A stretch of DNA of 64,000 nucleotides from Flectobacillus roseus. GTDB taxonomy: Bacteria > Bacteroidota > Bacteroidia > Cytophagales > Spirosomataceae. The notes under the pieces are model-generated. The model did no database searches. It saw only the letters and a list, made by a program, of their open reading frames with translations, and was not told the DNA's origin. The position numbers were made by a program, and so were the translations under genes. The stretch is from the NCBI RefSeq assembly GCF_030056665.1, contig NZ_JASHIG010000028.1. One strand, written 5' to 3'. Below, piece after piece: positions 36,638-44,907 of this stretch; the first letter of the stretch is position 1; each line of letters begins with the position of its first letter.

Positions 36638-36913
36638 TTATTTCTTCAAAATCTCGTCCAAAAAACTTCTTATATGTTGATCGGTTGGTCTGGGTGCATT
36701 GTCGCTGATTATTGTGCCATCGCGTCCTACGAGCATATAACGAGGAATAGAACTTATTTTATAGTAGAATTTGAAAGGCTTGTCTTTTGATGCTCGAATG
36801 TCTAATATCGTGGAGTCAGTGGTACGAATATTTTCAGCATATAGCATAGCGCTATGACTTTTAAATAGAATGCAAATCCAGAAAAAGGAGAGAAGGAAAT
36901 AGGTTTTGTACAT
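36638..36913 (-). pseudogene. TlpA-like relic: signal peptide fused to thioredoxin C-terminus
   Basis: A 91-residue product with an N-terminal hydrophobic signal (FLLSFFWICILF) followed almost at once by the end of a TlpA-like protein: KISSIPRYMLVGRDGTIISD and NAPRPTD. Full-length neighbours with this tail are 435 and 529 residues. The CxxC redox motif and the rest of the thioredoxin fold are missing, and the reading frame is intact, so an in-frame internal deletion is inferred. It is either a decaying copy or a minimal secreted peptide. The 225-bp gap to the next gene holds only a weak hairpin around 36550-36575. Confidence 0.7.
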
Positions 36914-37040
36914 GATTTTTGGAGGTTTAGATATAGGAGTAAAAGTTTGATTTGAAAAAATCTACTAAATCTTTAGTTATGGCAAATTTTATTAAACTTA
37001 TTTAGATTTCCAAATCAAAAAAAGAGAAAAATCACCTTTC

Positions 37041-37105
37041 TGAGCTGTAGGAGCGAGTCATGATAAAAATCAGACAAATTCTTACAGCTCAATAATTTTT
37101 ATCAT
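37041..37105. promoter_or_regulatory. Two interleaved inverted repeats upstream of the acyl-CoA dehydrogenase gene
   Basis: Repeat 1: TGAGCTGTA (37041-37049) with TACAGCTCA (37083-37091). Repeat 2: ATGATAAAAAT (37060-37070) with ATTTTTATCAT (37095-37105). The arms alternate 1-2-1'-2', so in RNA they would be mutually exclusive hairpins or a pseudoknot, and in DNA they could be operator half-sites. They lie 90 bp before the start codon in a divergent region. Confidence 0.45.
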
Positions 37106-37194
37106 AAATAGTATGCTTGCATAATAATTTTATTTGTATTATTTTTACTTAAAATAGAATATAACTTTTAAAGAAATAAAATCCTATTTGATAT

Positions 37195-39003
37195 ATGGCA
37201 CAACAATATTCTCGTCGAAATCTCGACTTTATGCTCAAGGAGGTACTCAAAGTGGGAGAACTTACGCAGTATCCTCATTTTCAGGATTACACGCCTGATA
37301 TGTTTGATATGGTATTGGATACGGCTGAGGAAATCGCCGACAAAATCATGCGTCCTGCCTACGTGGAATCTGACCGTAAACAACCTGAGCTTATCAATGG
37401 TCAAGTAAAAGTGCATCCTGCCGTAAAGGATTATATGAAGGCAATGGGGGACTCTGGCATGATTAGCGCCACTTTCCACTATGAGCATGGTGGACAGCAA
37501 TTGCCTTTGTTGGTCAATGCCGCCAATGAGTTTATTCGTGGAGCTGCGCACAATTCATTTGTGATGTTTACGGGCTTGACTGCTGGTTCGGCACATTTGA
37601 TTTATTCTTTTGGCTCAAAAGAATTGCAAGAAAAATTTGCTGACCGTATGATTACCGCTGAGTGGACAGGCACGATGTGTTTGACTGAGCCTCAGGCAGG
37701 AAGTTCCTTGTCGGATGTCGTGACTACGGCCTCGCCTCAGGCAGATGGAACCTATAAAATCAAAGGGCAAAAGGTATTTATCTCTGCGGGTGATCATGAT
37801 ATTGCCGATAATATTATTCATTTGGTATTGGCAAGAATCGAAGGCGCTCCGCTGGGTACCAAAGGTATTTCATTGTTTGTGGTACCGAAGTTTAGAGCCG
37901 ACGACGCTGGCAATTATACGATAGACAATGACGTGGTTTCGACGGGTATTTATCATAAAATGGGTCAAAAAGCTACGCCAGCGATGCACTTGACTTTTGG
38001 TGATAAGGATAATTCTGTGGGGTATTTGGTAGGAGAGGCCAATCGTGGTTTGCAATATATGTTCCAAATGATGAACGAAGCTCGTTTGGGTGTGGGTATG
38101 GGTGGTACTTATATTGCTTCGGCTGCCTATTATGCGGCTTTGGAGTATGCCCAAGAGCGTCCACAAGGTCGAAGATTAACGAATAAGAATCTCGTTGACT
38201 CACAAACATTCATTATCAATCACCCTGATGTGCGTCGTATGCTGACGTTCCAAAAGGCGATTGTCGAGGGTTGTATTGGTTTGTTGTTTCAATGTTATTG
38301 GTGGCAAGATATGATTCATGGCTTGGGTAGCGACAGCGAGGAGGCAAAAGCTTATCAAACGATGCTAGATTTGATGACGACAGTTGCCAAAACGTATCCA
38401 GCCGAATATGGTATCAAAGCGGTAAATGAAGGTTTGCAAGTATTTGGAGGGTATGGATATACCGAAGATTTTCCCTTGGAGCAAATGGCACGCGATGTAA
38501 GAATTATGTCGATTTATGAAGGTACTACAGGAATTCATTCATTGAATTTACTGGGTAGAGGTGTTACCGCTAACGGTGGCAAAGCGCCTCAACTTCTTTT
38601 TGCTGAAGTGATGAAAACCGTTGCAGAAGCCAAAACACATGAAGTATTGTTACCGTATGCCGAAAAGCTAGAAAAGGAATTAGGTCGTTTACAGAAAGTA
38701 ACTATGCACTTGCTTGGCTTAGCCGCTCAAGGAAATAATGAGGTCTTTTTGGCAGATGCGACCTTGTATATGGAGTTGTTTGGTATTATCACCGTGGCTT
38801 GGCAATGGTTGAAACAAGGCGTTGTAGCACAAAATGCGATAGAACAATCAGCGCCGACTGGCGATGAATTGGCATTCTATCAAGATAAAATTCATACGAT
38901 GAAATTCTATTTCCATTATGAATTAATCAAGACTTTGAGCCTTGCCGCCAGATTGTTGGATACTGAAGTACTGACGGTGTTACAAGAGGAGGTAGAAGCC
39001 TAA
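37195..39003 (+). CDS. Acyl-CoA dehydrogenase with C-terminal extension
   Basis: A 602-residue flavoenzyme, longer than the usual 380-residue members, of the type with an extra C-terminal helical domain. It would oxidise a fatty acyl-CoA to the 2-enoyl-CoA with FAD. Visible signatures are MCLTEPQAGSSLSD (substrate/FAD loop), GANRGLQYMFQMMNEARLGV-like central helix, the QVFGGYGYTEDFPLEQMARD block and the base region YEGTTGIHSLNLLGRG with Glu442 as the likely catalytic base. Chain-length preference is not clear. It is a single gene with a 281-bp leader containing interleaved inverted repeats. Confidence 0.93.
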   Translation: MAQQYSRRNLDFMLKEVLKVGELTQYPHFQDYTPDMFDMVLDTAEEIADKIMRPAYVESDRKQPELINGQVKVHPAVKDYMKAMGDSGMISATFHYEHGGQQLPLLVNAANEFIRGAAHNSFVMFTGLTAGSAHLIYSFGSKELQEKFADRMITAEWTGTMCLTEPQAGSSLSDVVTTASPQADGTYKIKGQKVFISAGDHDIADNIIHLVLARIEGAPLGTKGISLFVVPKFRADDAGNYTIDNDVVSTGIYHKMGQKATPAMHLTFGDKDNSVGYLVGEANRGLQYMFQMMNEARLGVGMGGTYIASAAYYAALEYAQERPQGRRLTNKNLVDSQTFIINHPDVRRMLTFQKAIVEGCIGLLFQCYWWQDMIHGLGSDSEEAKAYQTMLDLMTTVAKTYPAEYGIKAVNEGLQVFGGYGYTEDFPLEQMARDVRIMSIYEGTTGIHSLNLLGRGVTANGGKAPQLLFAEVMKTVAEAKTHEVLLPYAEKLEKELGRLQKVTMHLLGLAAQGNNEVFLADATLYMELFGIITVAWQWLKQGVVAQNAIEQSAPTGDELAFYQDKIHTMKFYFHYELIKTLSLAARLLDTEVLTVLQEEVEA

Positions 39004-39008
39004 CAGTG

Positions 39009-39097
39009 TATTTCGGAAACTCGGTCAAATACCTTTATTTTTTCGGAAATGTAAAAGATTACACTTCCGAAATCCAACATCCGATATCCGATATAAA
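39009..39097 (+). repeat. Dispersed intergenic repeat element, copy 2 (partial)
   Basis: It shares the central words (AAATACCTTTATTTTTT) and the terminal 35 bases at 34 of 35 positions with copy 1, but its left end diverges. It lies directly after the acyl-CoA dehydrogenase stop codon. Confidence 0.75.
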
Positions 39098-39126
39098 TAG
39101 TTTTAGAATTCTTCGTACACTCCTAA

Positions 39127-39190
39127 TTTGGGATTTTTGATTTTGGGAAGGAAGGCATGTTCATTTACTTCCGAAATCAAAAATCCCAAA
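39127..39190. repeat. Inverted repeat with 17-bp perfect arms
   Basis: TTTGGGATTTTTGATTT (39127-39143) pairs exactly with 39174-39190. It lies between two convergent genes and could end both transcripts. Its words are those of the dispersed repeat family. Confidence 0.7.
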
Positions 39191-39202
39191 TCTCCAATCA
39201 AA

Positions 39203-39808
39203 TTAGAGTTTTTCACCTGCTGTTACTGTCATTGGAATCAAGTTTTCGGCTGGCGGTAGCGGACAAGTAAAGGTATGGTTATAAGCACAAAAAGGATGAT
39301 AGGCTAAATTAAAATCAATCTCAATTTGTGAATCCTTTTCATTCTTTGGGTCAAGGTCGATATATCTTCCTGCGCCGTAAGTTTCTTTACCTGAAGTCAA
39401 ATCTTTGAAAGGTAAAAATAACATTCCCTCACTATTGATAAATATTTTCAACGAAACCTTTTTTCCCTCTTTTTCAAAACTGATATTTCCGTAAGGTTCA
39501 TACGTTTCTGTTTCGCCTCCCGTCATTTGAATTTCGAATTTCTGACCACTTTTGACTTTATCTATTTTTCCCAAAACCTTCCAAGTAGGGTCTATCTCAA
39601 AATACGGTAATCCTTTGAAAGTTGCTTTATCTTCGATAGGAGAGTCTTTTCCTGTTTTGAAAAATTCATCCTTTTCTTTTCGAGCATTTTGGAGTTGTTG
39701 CGTGTAAGCAGCGTTATCTTGCTTCGGTGCAGATTCGCTTCCATTGAATATGGTATAGCCAACAATGACTAAAATCACTAAACCGATAATCCATTTTAAA
39801 TTTTTCAT
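39203..39808 (-). CDS. DUF1684-family membrane-anchored protein
   Basis: About 201 residues from the Met that begins MKNLKWIIGLVILVIVGYTI, an N-terminal membrane anchor. The upstream in-frame Met at 39871 is rejected because a -7 promoter element lies between the two. The body shows the DUF1684 pattern: ARKEKDEFFKTGKDSPI, FKGLPYFEIDPTW, LFLPFKDLTSGKETYGAGRY and the C-terminal DFNLAYHPFCAYN. The family has no firm function that I know. It is divergent from riboflavin synthase. Confidence 0.88.
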   Translation of the reverse strand: MKNLKWIIGLVILVIVGYTIFNGSESAPKQDNAAYTQQLQNARKEKDEFFKTGKDSPIEDKATFKGLPYFEIDPTWKVLGKIDKVKSGQKFEIQMTGGETETYEPYGNISFEKEGKKVSLKIFINSEGMLFLPFKDLTSGKETYGAGRYIDLDPKNEKDSQIEIDFNLAYHPFCAYNHTFTCPLPPAENLIPMTVTAGEKL

Positions 39809-39844
39809 TTGCTTCTGAAATTCGCCTTTTGTTATGTCTTTGTT

Positions 39845-39852
39845 TGCAAAGA
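39845..39852 (-). promoter_or_regulatory. Candidate -7 element for the DUF1684 gene
   Basis: The minus strand reads TATCTTTG, matching TAnnTTTG, 37 bp before the chosen start codon. It decides the start: the longer in-frame start would lie upstream of this promoter. Confidence 0.55.
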
Positions 39853-39941
39853 TAACAATAGAGGCAATCATTTGTTGGAGCTTGTTGTTAAAGAATACAA
39901 AGGCACCAAATTTTGAAGTGAAAGCGATTCCAATAAATCCT

Positions 39942-39949
39942 TAACTTTG
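39942..39949 (+). promoter_or_regulatory. Candidate -7 element for riboflavin synthase
   Basis: TAACTTTG matches TAnnTTTG, 41 bp upstream of the ATG. A TTG occurs further upstream but at 26 bp spacing, longer than usual. Confidence 0.5.
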
Positions 39950-39989
39950 CGCCTGCTAATGCAAATTTTCATTTTAATCTTTTACAACT

Positions 39990-40577
39990 ATGTTTACAGG
40001 AATTGTTGAGGCTATCGGCGAGGTGGTGGATATTTATAAAGAAGGTACAAATATTACATTTACACTCACTTGTCCATTCACGAATGAGTTGAAAATCGAC
40101 CAAAGTTTATCTCATAACGGGGTTTGTCTTACGGTGATTGCTATTGAGGGAAATCTTTACTCAGTAACGGCGATTGATGAGACTTTGAAGAAAACCAATC
40201 TCGGTAAATTGGAGGTTGGCTCAAAAGTAAACCTCGAACGTTGTATGCCTGCTAATGGTCGTTTTGATGGGCATATTGTACAAGGGCACGTCGACCAAAT
40301 TGGTCGTGTAACAGCGATTACCCCTCAAGATGGTTCGTGGTTATATGATTTTGAATACGAACCAGAAGGACAAAATATTACAGTAGAAAAAGGCTCTATT
40401 TGTATTAATGGAACCAGTTTGACCGTTTTTAATTCAGGTACTAATACTTTCCGTGTGGCGATTATTCCTTACACGTATGAGCATACAGTTTTTCATACCT
40501 TAGAAGTAGGTGATATCGTTAATTTGGAATTTGATATTGTAGGAAAGTACATTCGTAAAATGATGAATTTAGGATAG
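39990..40577 (+). CDS. ribE: Riboflavin synthase alpha chain
   Basis: A 195-residue enzyme that dismutates two molecules of 6,7-dimethyl-8-ribityllumazine into riboflavin and the pyrimidine precursor. It begins with the family-typical MFTGIVEAIGEV and contains two lumazine-binding half-domains: residues about 1-95 (LSHNGVCLTVIAIE) and about 96-190 (GHIVQGHVDQIGRV, then CINGTSLTVFNSG). It stands alone rather than in a rib operon. The short leader of about 40 nt leaves no room for an FMN riboswitch. Confidence 0.96.
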   Translation: MFTGIVEAIGEVVDIYKEGTNITFTLTCPFTNELKIDQSLSHNGVCLTVIAIEGNLYSVTAIDETLKKTNLGKLEVGSKVNLERCMPANGRFDGHIVQGHVDQIGRVTAITPQDGSWLYDFEYEPEGQNITVEKGSICINGTSLTVFNSGTNTFRVAIIPYTYEHTVFHTLEVGDIVNLEFDIVGKYIRKMMNLG

Positions 40578-40595
40578 GGTTACATTTGTGGTCGG

Positions 40596-40708
40596 TGTCC
40601 CACTGACCAAAGGCGACAGCAAAAAGTCACTTACTTATATAGCGCTAAAGTATCATATAGATAGAAAAATAGTACGCTGTGCTGTCGCAAGTTGTCGAGT
40701 GGGACACT
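40596..40708. repeat. Long imperfect inverted repeat after ribE
   Basis: GTGTCCCAC (40596-40604) and GTGGGACAC (40700-40708) are outer arms, and GCGACAGCA pairs with TGCTGTCGC inside, giving a roughly 34-bp imperfect stem. It starts 18 bp after the ribE stop and may protect or end the transcript. Confidence 0.75.
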
Positions 40709-40729
40709 CGCCACGGATAAAAAAAAACA

Positions 40730-40846
40730 TTTATTTCGGATATCGAATGTTGGATTTCGGAAGTGTAAACTTCTATACTTTGTAAAAAATAAAGGTATTT
40801 TATTTTATCTCCGAAATCAGAAATCCCAAATCCGCAATAGTTAGAA
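40730..40846 (-). repeat. Dispersed intergenic repeat element, copy 3 (inverted)
   Basis: Reverse complement of copy 1 (21819-21930) over essentially its whole length, with scattered substitutions and small indels; the 35-base end matches at 34 of 35 positions. It fills most of the gap between ribE and the GH20 gene. Confidence 0.8.
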
Positions 40847-40920
40847 TTTCTTCTTACAGTTCTGATTTACAATTCGCAATTCATCATTCAATATTCATAC
40901 TATAAAGCCTCTTGTTAATA

Positions 40921-42807
40921 ATGAAATTAGTAAAGTTCCTAGCCTTGGTATTGTGGAGTAGTCCTCTTGTTTTTTCCCAACAAATTATCCCAGAACCTGT
41001 AGCCCAACAAAAAGCGCTTGGCGAGTTTGTCCTAACGGCCGATACGCGCATTCATATTCCCAAAGGAAATCCAGAAGTACGGAAGATTGCTGAGTTTTTA
41101 GCCATGACTTTGGCTATTCCGACTGGGGTAAAACTACCTGTATTGGAGACGCCTAAAATTGGGAAACATATCAATTTTAAGCTGGAAAGTACACCCTTCA
41201 AAGTCGTTGGACAAGAAGAAGGATATTCTTTAGAAATTACGCCTAAACATATCGATATCAAAGCGCAAACACCTGCGGGCTTGTTTTATGGCGTTCAATC
41301 TTTGATTCAGCTTTTTCCTAAACAAATTGAAGGCAAAAAGTACCAAAGAATGGTTTGGAAAATCCCAGCGAGTAGTGTCATCGATTACCCTCGTTATGCG
41401 TGGCGTGGCATTATGTTGGACGTAAGTCGCCATTTTTTCCCGAAGGAATATATTAAAAGCTTTATCGACCAACTGGCACGTTATAAATTCAACACCTTTC
41501 ATTGGCATTTGACCGACGATCAAGGCTGGCGTATTGAGATAAAATCGTATCCTAAACTCACCAGCGTAGGTGCTTGGCGAGTACCACGTGTAGGTAATTG
41601 GTGGGAAAGAGAATTACCCCAAGAAGGAGAAAAACCTACTTACGGAGGATTTTATACCCAAGAAGATATTAAGGAAATTGTGGCGTATGCACAATCGAAA
41701 TATATCCAGATTTTGCCCGAAATCGATGTGCCTGGGCATAGCTTAGCGATTTTGACGGCTTATCCAGAATTGTCTTGTGCTGGAGGCAACAAGTTTCAGG
41801 TAAATGCAGGATGGAAGTTTTACCGAGATGTAGAAAACTCACTTTGTCCATCCAATGAAAAGGTATATGAGTTTTTGGATAAAGTTTTTACCGAAGTTGC
41901 TCAGCTTTTTCCACACCCTTATATTCATATTGGTGGCGACGAATGTTATAAAGGATATTGGGAAAAAAGTGCCGAATGTCAAGCTTTAATGAAAAGGGAA
42001 GGTTTAAAAAATACGGCTGAATTACAAAGCTATTTTGTCAAAAGAGTCGAAAAAATCTTGTCGAGTAAAGGGAAGAAACTTATAGGCTGGGACGAAATTT
42101 TGGAGGGTGGCTTAGCTCCAGAAGCTACCGTAATGTCGTGGCGAGGTGATAAAGGTGGGATAGAAGCAGCCAAACAAAATCATGCGGTAGTGATGACACC
42201 CAATACTTTTGCCTATCTGGATTTGTACCAAGGTGAGCCCACAGCGGAACCGATGACCTATGATTTGTTACGATTAAAAAGAGTTTACAGTTTTGAACCA
42301 ACACCCGCTGGAGTAAGTTCTTCTTTGATTTTGGGTGGACAAGGAAACCTTTGGACGGAGTCTATACCCAATTCTCGCCATGTTGAATACATGATGTATC
42401 CACGAGCATGGGCTTTGTCGGAGGTATTATGGAGTAAGAAAGAAAAGCGAAATTGGGATTATTTTATTACTAAAATGGAAAACCAATTTTTGAGAATGGA
42501 CGAAGCTTCAATCAACTATTCACGAAGTGTGTATGACCCTTTGGTCAGAACGATGAAGGAAGGTGCAAATCTCAAAATAGAGATGCTTTCAGAAATTAAA
42601 GGCTTGGATTTGTATTATACTTTTGATGGAACAAATCCTGATGCTTTTTCACCCAAATACCAAAGTAAATTGGATATTCCCAAAAATGCTTCTTTCTTGA
42701 AAATTCAAAGTTATAGAGGAGGCAAGCCCATCGGACAACGATTGAGTATTCCTGTAAAGTCTTTATACGACCGTGCTGGACGATATAGTAGCGATTTTGG
42801 ATTTTAA
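40921..42807 (+). CDS. Glycoside hydrolase family 20 beta-N-acetylhexosaminidase
   Basis: A 628-residue exported enzyme (signal ending PLVFSQ) that removes terminal beta-linked GlcNAc/GalNAc from chitin-type or glycoprotein glycans. An N-terminal GH20b domain (about 20-140) precedes the catalytic barrel (about 143-490), which shows YAWRGIMLDVSRHFFP, FHWHLTDDQGWRIEIK and HIGGDECYKGYW with the catalytic pair Asp340-Glu341. A C-terminal domain with YYTFDGTNPD follows. The ATG at 40921 is preferred over an upstream in-frame TTG at 40912 because the signal peptide begins there. Confidence 0.95.
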   Translation: MKLVKFLALVLWSSPLVFSQQIIPEPVAQQKALGEFVLTADTRIHIPKGNPEVRKIAEFLAMTLAIPTGVKLPVLETPKIGKHINFKLESTPFKVVGQEEGYSLEITPKHIDIKAQTPAGLFYGVQSLIQLFPKQIEGKKYQRMVWKIPASSVIDYPRYAWRGIMLDVSRHFFPKEYIKSFIDQLARYKFNTFHWHLTDDQGWRIEIKSYPKLTSVGAWRVPRVGNWWERELPQEGEKPTYGGFYTQEDIKEIVAYAQSKYIQILPEIDVPGHSLAILTAYPELSCAGGNKFQVNAGWKFYRDVENSLCPSNEKVYEFLDKVFTEVAQLFPHPYIHIGGDECYKGYWEKSAECQALMKREGLKNTAELQSYFVKRVEKILSSKGKKLIGWDEILEGGLAPEATVMSWRGDKGGIEAAKQNHAVVMTPNTFAYLDLYQGEPTAEPMTYDLLRLKRVYSFEPTPAGVSSSLILGGQGNLWTESIPNSRHVEYMMYPRAWALSEVLWSKKEKRNWDYFITKMENQFLRMDEASINYSRSVYDPLVRTMKEGANLKIEMLSEIKGLDLYYTFDGTNPDAFSPKYQSKLDIPKNASFLKIQSYRGGKPIGQRLSIPVKSLYDRAGRYSSDFGF

Positions 42808-42831
42808 TAAAGGGTTGGAATCATTTGAAAG

Positions 42832-42864
42832 AAAGGTGCTGGATAGGAATCCAGCACCTTTTTT
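42832..42864 (+). terminator. Rho-independent terminator after the GH20 gene
   Basis: A 13-bp perfect stem (AAAGGTGCTGGAT / ATCCAGCACCTTT) with an AGGA loop is followed by a T-run, 25 bp after the stop codon. Confidence 0.9.
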
Positions 42865-42889
42865 AGCATTTAACCAGTGTTAGGTTTAT

Positions 42890-43858
42890 CTACAATAAAC
42901 GCTTTTTCAGAGTATCCATAATATGCGTGGCGTGCACGCGAGAGTTTTCGATAAACAAAGAGTGGGTATTCATACCGCCACAAATTACCCCAGCTAAGAA
43001 GACATTGGGTAAATTGGTTTCTTGTGTAGTTTCGCTATAAAATGGCTTACGTATTTGGTCTTGAGACAACTCGATACCCATTTTCTCCAAGAATGTTAGA
43101 TTTGGCTGATAGCCCGTCATAGCAATCACATAGTCATTTGGAATCGTAACAATACCTTCTGACGTTTTGATATCTACCTCATGCTGACGGATGGCAGCGA
43201 CTTCTGAATTGAAAAATGCTTGAATAGAACCCTCTTTAATACGATTTTCAATATCTGGTTTTGCCCAATATTTTACCCTTTCACCGATACCTTCGCTTCT
43301 GACAACCATGGTGACATTGGCACCTTTACGCCATGTTTCTAAGGCAGCATCAACGGCAGAGTTATTGGCACCTACCACAAGCACATTTTGCATAGAATAA
43401 AAATGGGGCTCTTCGTAATAGTGCGTTACTTTAGGCAAATCTTCGCCTTCAACCTCCATCAAATAAGGAATATCATAAAATCCTGTAGCAATGACGATGC
43501 TTTTGCACTGGTATTGAGATTTACTAGTATTAATCTGATACAAGTTTTCGTGTGAGGTAACAGATTCAACTGTTTCGAACAAATTGATGGCTAGTTTACG
43601 GTGTACCGCTACACGACGATAATACTCTAACGCTTCCGAGCGAGTTGGTTTTGCATTGTTTGATACAAAAGGAATATCACCAATTTCGAGCCTTTCTGAA
43701 GTACTAAAAAAAGTCATATTGGCTGGGTAATTATAGAGCGAGTTTACCAAGCATCCTTTTTCCAAAATCAAGTAACTGAGTCCAGCATTTTGGGCCTCTA
43801 GTCCACAAGCTAAACCAATTGGGCCTGCGCCAATAATAATTACATCGTAGTTGTTCAT
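42890..43858 (-). CDS. ypdA: YpdA-family bacillithiol disulfide reductase
   Basis: A 322-residue flavoprotein of the thioredoxin-reductase-like fold. The FAD motif IIGAGPIGLACG is at residues 8-19 and the NADPH motif VVGANNSAVDAALE begins near residue 161, with ATGFYDIP between them. YpdA (Bdr) proteins reduce bacillithiol disulfide with NADPH; they lack the CxxC of thioredoxin reductase, and none is seen here. Its presence implies the organism uses bacillithiol. The start codon overlaps the stop of the upstream transglutaminase-like gene by 4 bp (ATGA), so the two are translationally coupled. Confidence 0.88.
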   Translation of the reverse strand: MNNYDVIIIGAGPIGLACGLEAQNAGLSYLILEKGCLVNSLYNYPANMTFFSTSERLEIGDIPFVSNNAKPTRSEALEYYRRVAVHRKLAINLFETVESVTSHENLYQINTSKSQYQCKSIVIATGFYDIPYLMEVEGEDLPKVTHYYEEPHFYSMQNVLVVGANNSAVDAALETWRKGANVTMVVRSEGIGERVKYWAKPDIENRIKEGSIQAFFNSEVAAIRQHEVDIKTSEGIVTIPNDYVIAMTGYQPNLTFLEKMGIELSQDQIRKPFYSETTQETNLPNVFLAGVICGGMNTHSLFIENSRVHATHIMDTLKKRLL

Positions 43859-44907
43859 CGTTTGTTTCGTCCAAGAATTGCGAAATATCGGTTCATCATT
43901 TCTTTGTCCTTGCGAATCGCCTCTAAGTTATTGTAAATAGCATTTTTATTATCTACAACACCTTTTATCTGAGCTGAAGGACCTATATGATTATAATAAT
44001 CCAAGGACTTGTTTAGTTCCAATTCGGCCTTATTGAGTAGCTCAAACATTTTGTTTTTGTACTGTAAGGCTAATTGCTGTTGCTCTTTGGGATTTTTCTG
44101 TTCTCGTACTGCCCTCGAAACTGCGGTATATTCCTCCAAAGTTTTGGTAGAACGAGTGGCATAAAAATATCCTAGCATATTGTAAGCATTATCGTTCTTG
44201 GGGTCAAAAGCAATGATTCTTTCTTGTGTATCTAATACTTGCGTTGTGGAATCCAATTGCTCATATTTTTCCAGAAGTTTATCATAATCCAGTCTTTTGG
44301 TTTTCAAAAAAGGACTTCCTTTGATAAATTCTTGATAGGAAATGACTCTTTTCTGAAGTTGCCACATCGGGTCACTTGGAAAATGGGTCAACAAAAATAC
44401 GGCAGGAGGAGTCATAAAAAACTCCCAATTGCGACGTTGTTGGTAGGAGTTATTAATCATGGCTCCCGAACTCCACGTAAGATCCAATAAATACCATTTT
44501 TCATTGAGTTTGACCGCATTCCAAGCGTGGCTTTCGATTCTAAATGTAGAATCTGCTGGGTTTGATGAATTGCGAATTTTACCCAAACCCTCAATGACCT
44601 GCGCCTTTACACCTGCATATTTACACAAGTCATAAAATAGATTTGAGTAGCCACCACAAATAGCTTTTCGGCTAGAAAGCACTACCGAACTTGATTGAGA
44701 GTTCCCTAAATCAAGCGTAGGAAGCCTTTGCTGAAAAGTCTCAAGGTCGTAATGTATGGAGCCAGTAATCCACTCAAAAATAGCGACTACTTTTAAGGAA
44801 TCGTTAGGAGCTGATTGGGTAAGTTGTAAGGATAATTGCTTTACGGAGTTTTGGGCAAAAGAATTTACCGAAATACTCAGTAAGATTAAATATTTTATGT
44901 ATTTCAT
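43855..44907 (-). CDS. Exported transglutaminase-like protein
   Basis: A 350-residue exported protein (signal ending SVNSFAQ). Residues about 60-150 are a transglutaminase-like cysteine-protease fold with the triad Cys84 (KAICGGYSNLFYDLC), His127 (ESHAWNAV) and Asp142 (WYLLDLTW). The C-terminal 150 residues are helical and TPR-like (DNAYNMLGYFYATRSTKTLE). Substrate is unknown; related proteins act as peptidases or cross-linkers in the envelope. It overlaps ypdA by 4 bp, an unexpected pairing of an exported protein with a cytosolic reductase. Confidence 0.85.
   Translation of the reverse strand: MKYIKYLILLSISVNSFAQNSVKQLSLQLTQSAPNDSLKVVAIFEWITGSIHYDLETFQQRLPTLDLGNSQSSSVVLSSRKAICGGYSNLFYDLCKYAGVKAQVIEGLGKIRNSSNPADSTFRIESHAWNAVKLNEKWYLLDLTWSSGAMINNSYQQRRNWEFFMTPPAVFLLTHFPSDPMWQLQKRVISYQEFIKGSPFLKTKRLDYDKLLEKYEQLDSTTQVLDTQERIIAFDPKNDNAYNMLGYFYATRSTKTLEEYTAVSRAVREQKNPKEQQQLALQYKNKMFELLNKAELELNKSLDYYNHIGPSAQIKGVVDNKNAIYNNLEAIRKDKEMMNRYFAILGRNKR

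Noticed and set aside
39949..39989. FMN riboswitch before riboflavin synthase
   Set aside because: The leader after the -7 box is only about 40 nt and has no RFN conserved segments.
40588..40785. 65-codon frame after ribE
   Set aside because: Lies entirely in the hairpin and the dispersed repeat; no gene-like features.
40912..40920. TTG start for the GH20 gene
   Set aside because: ATG at 40921 begins a normal signal peptide directly.
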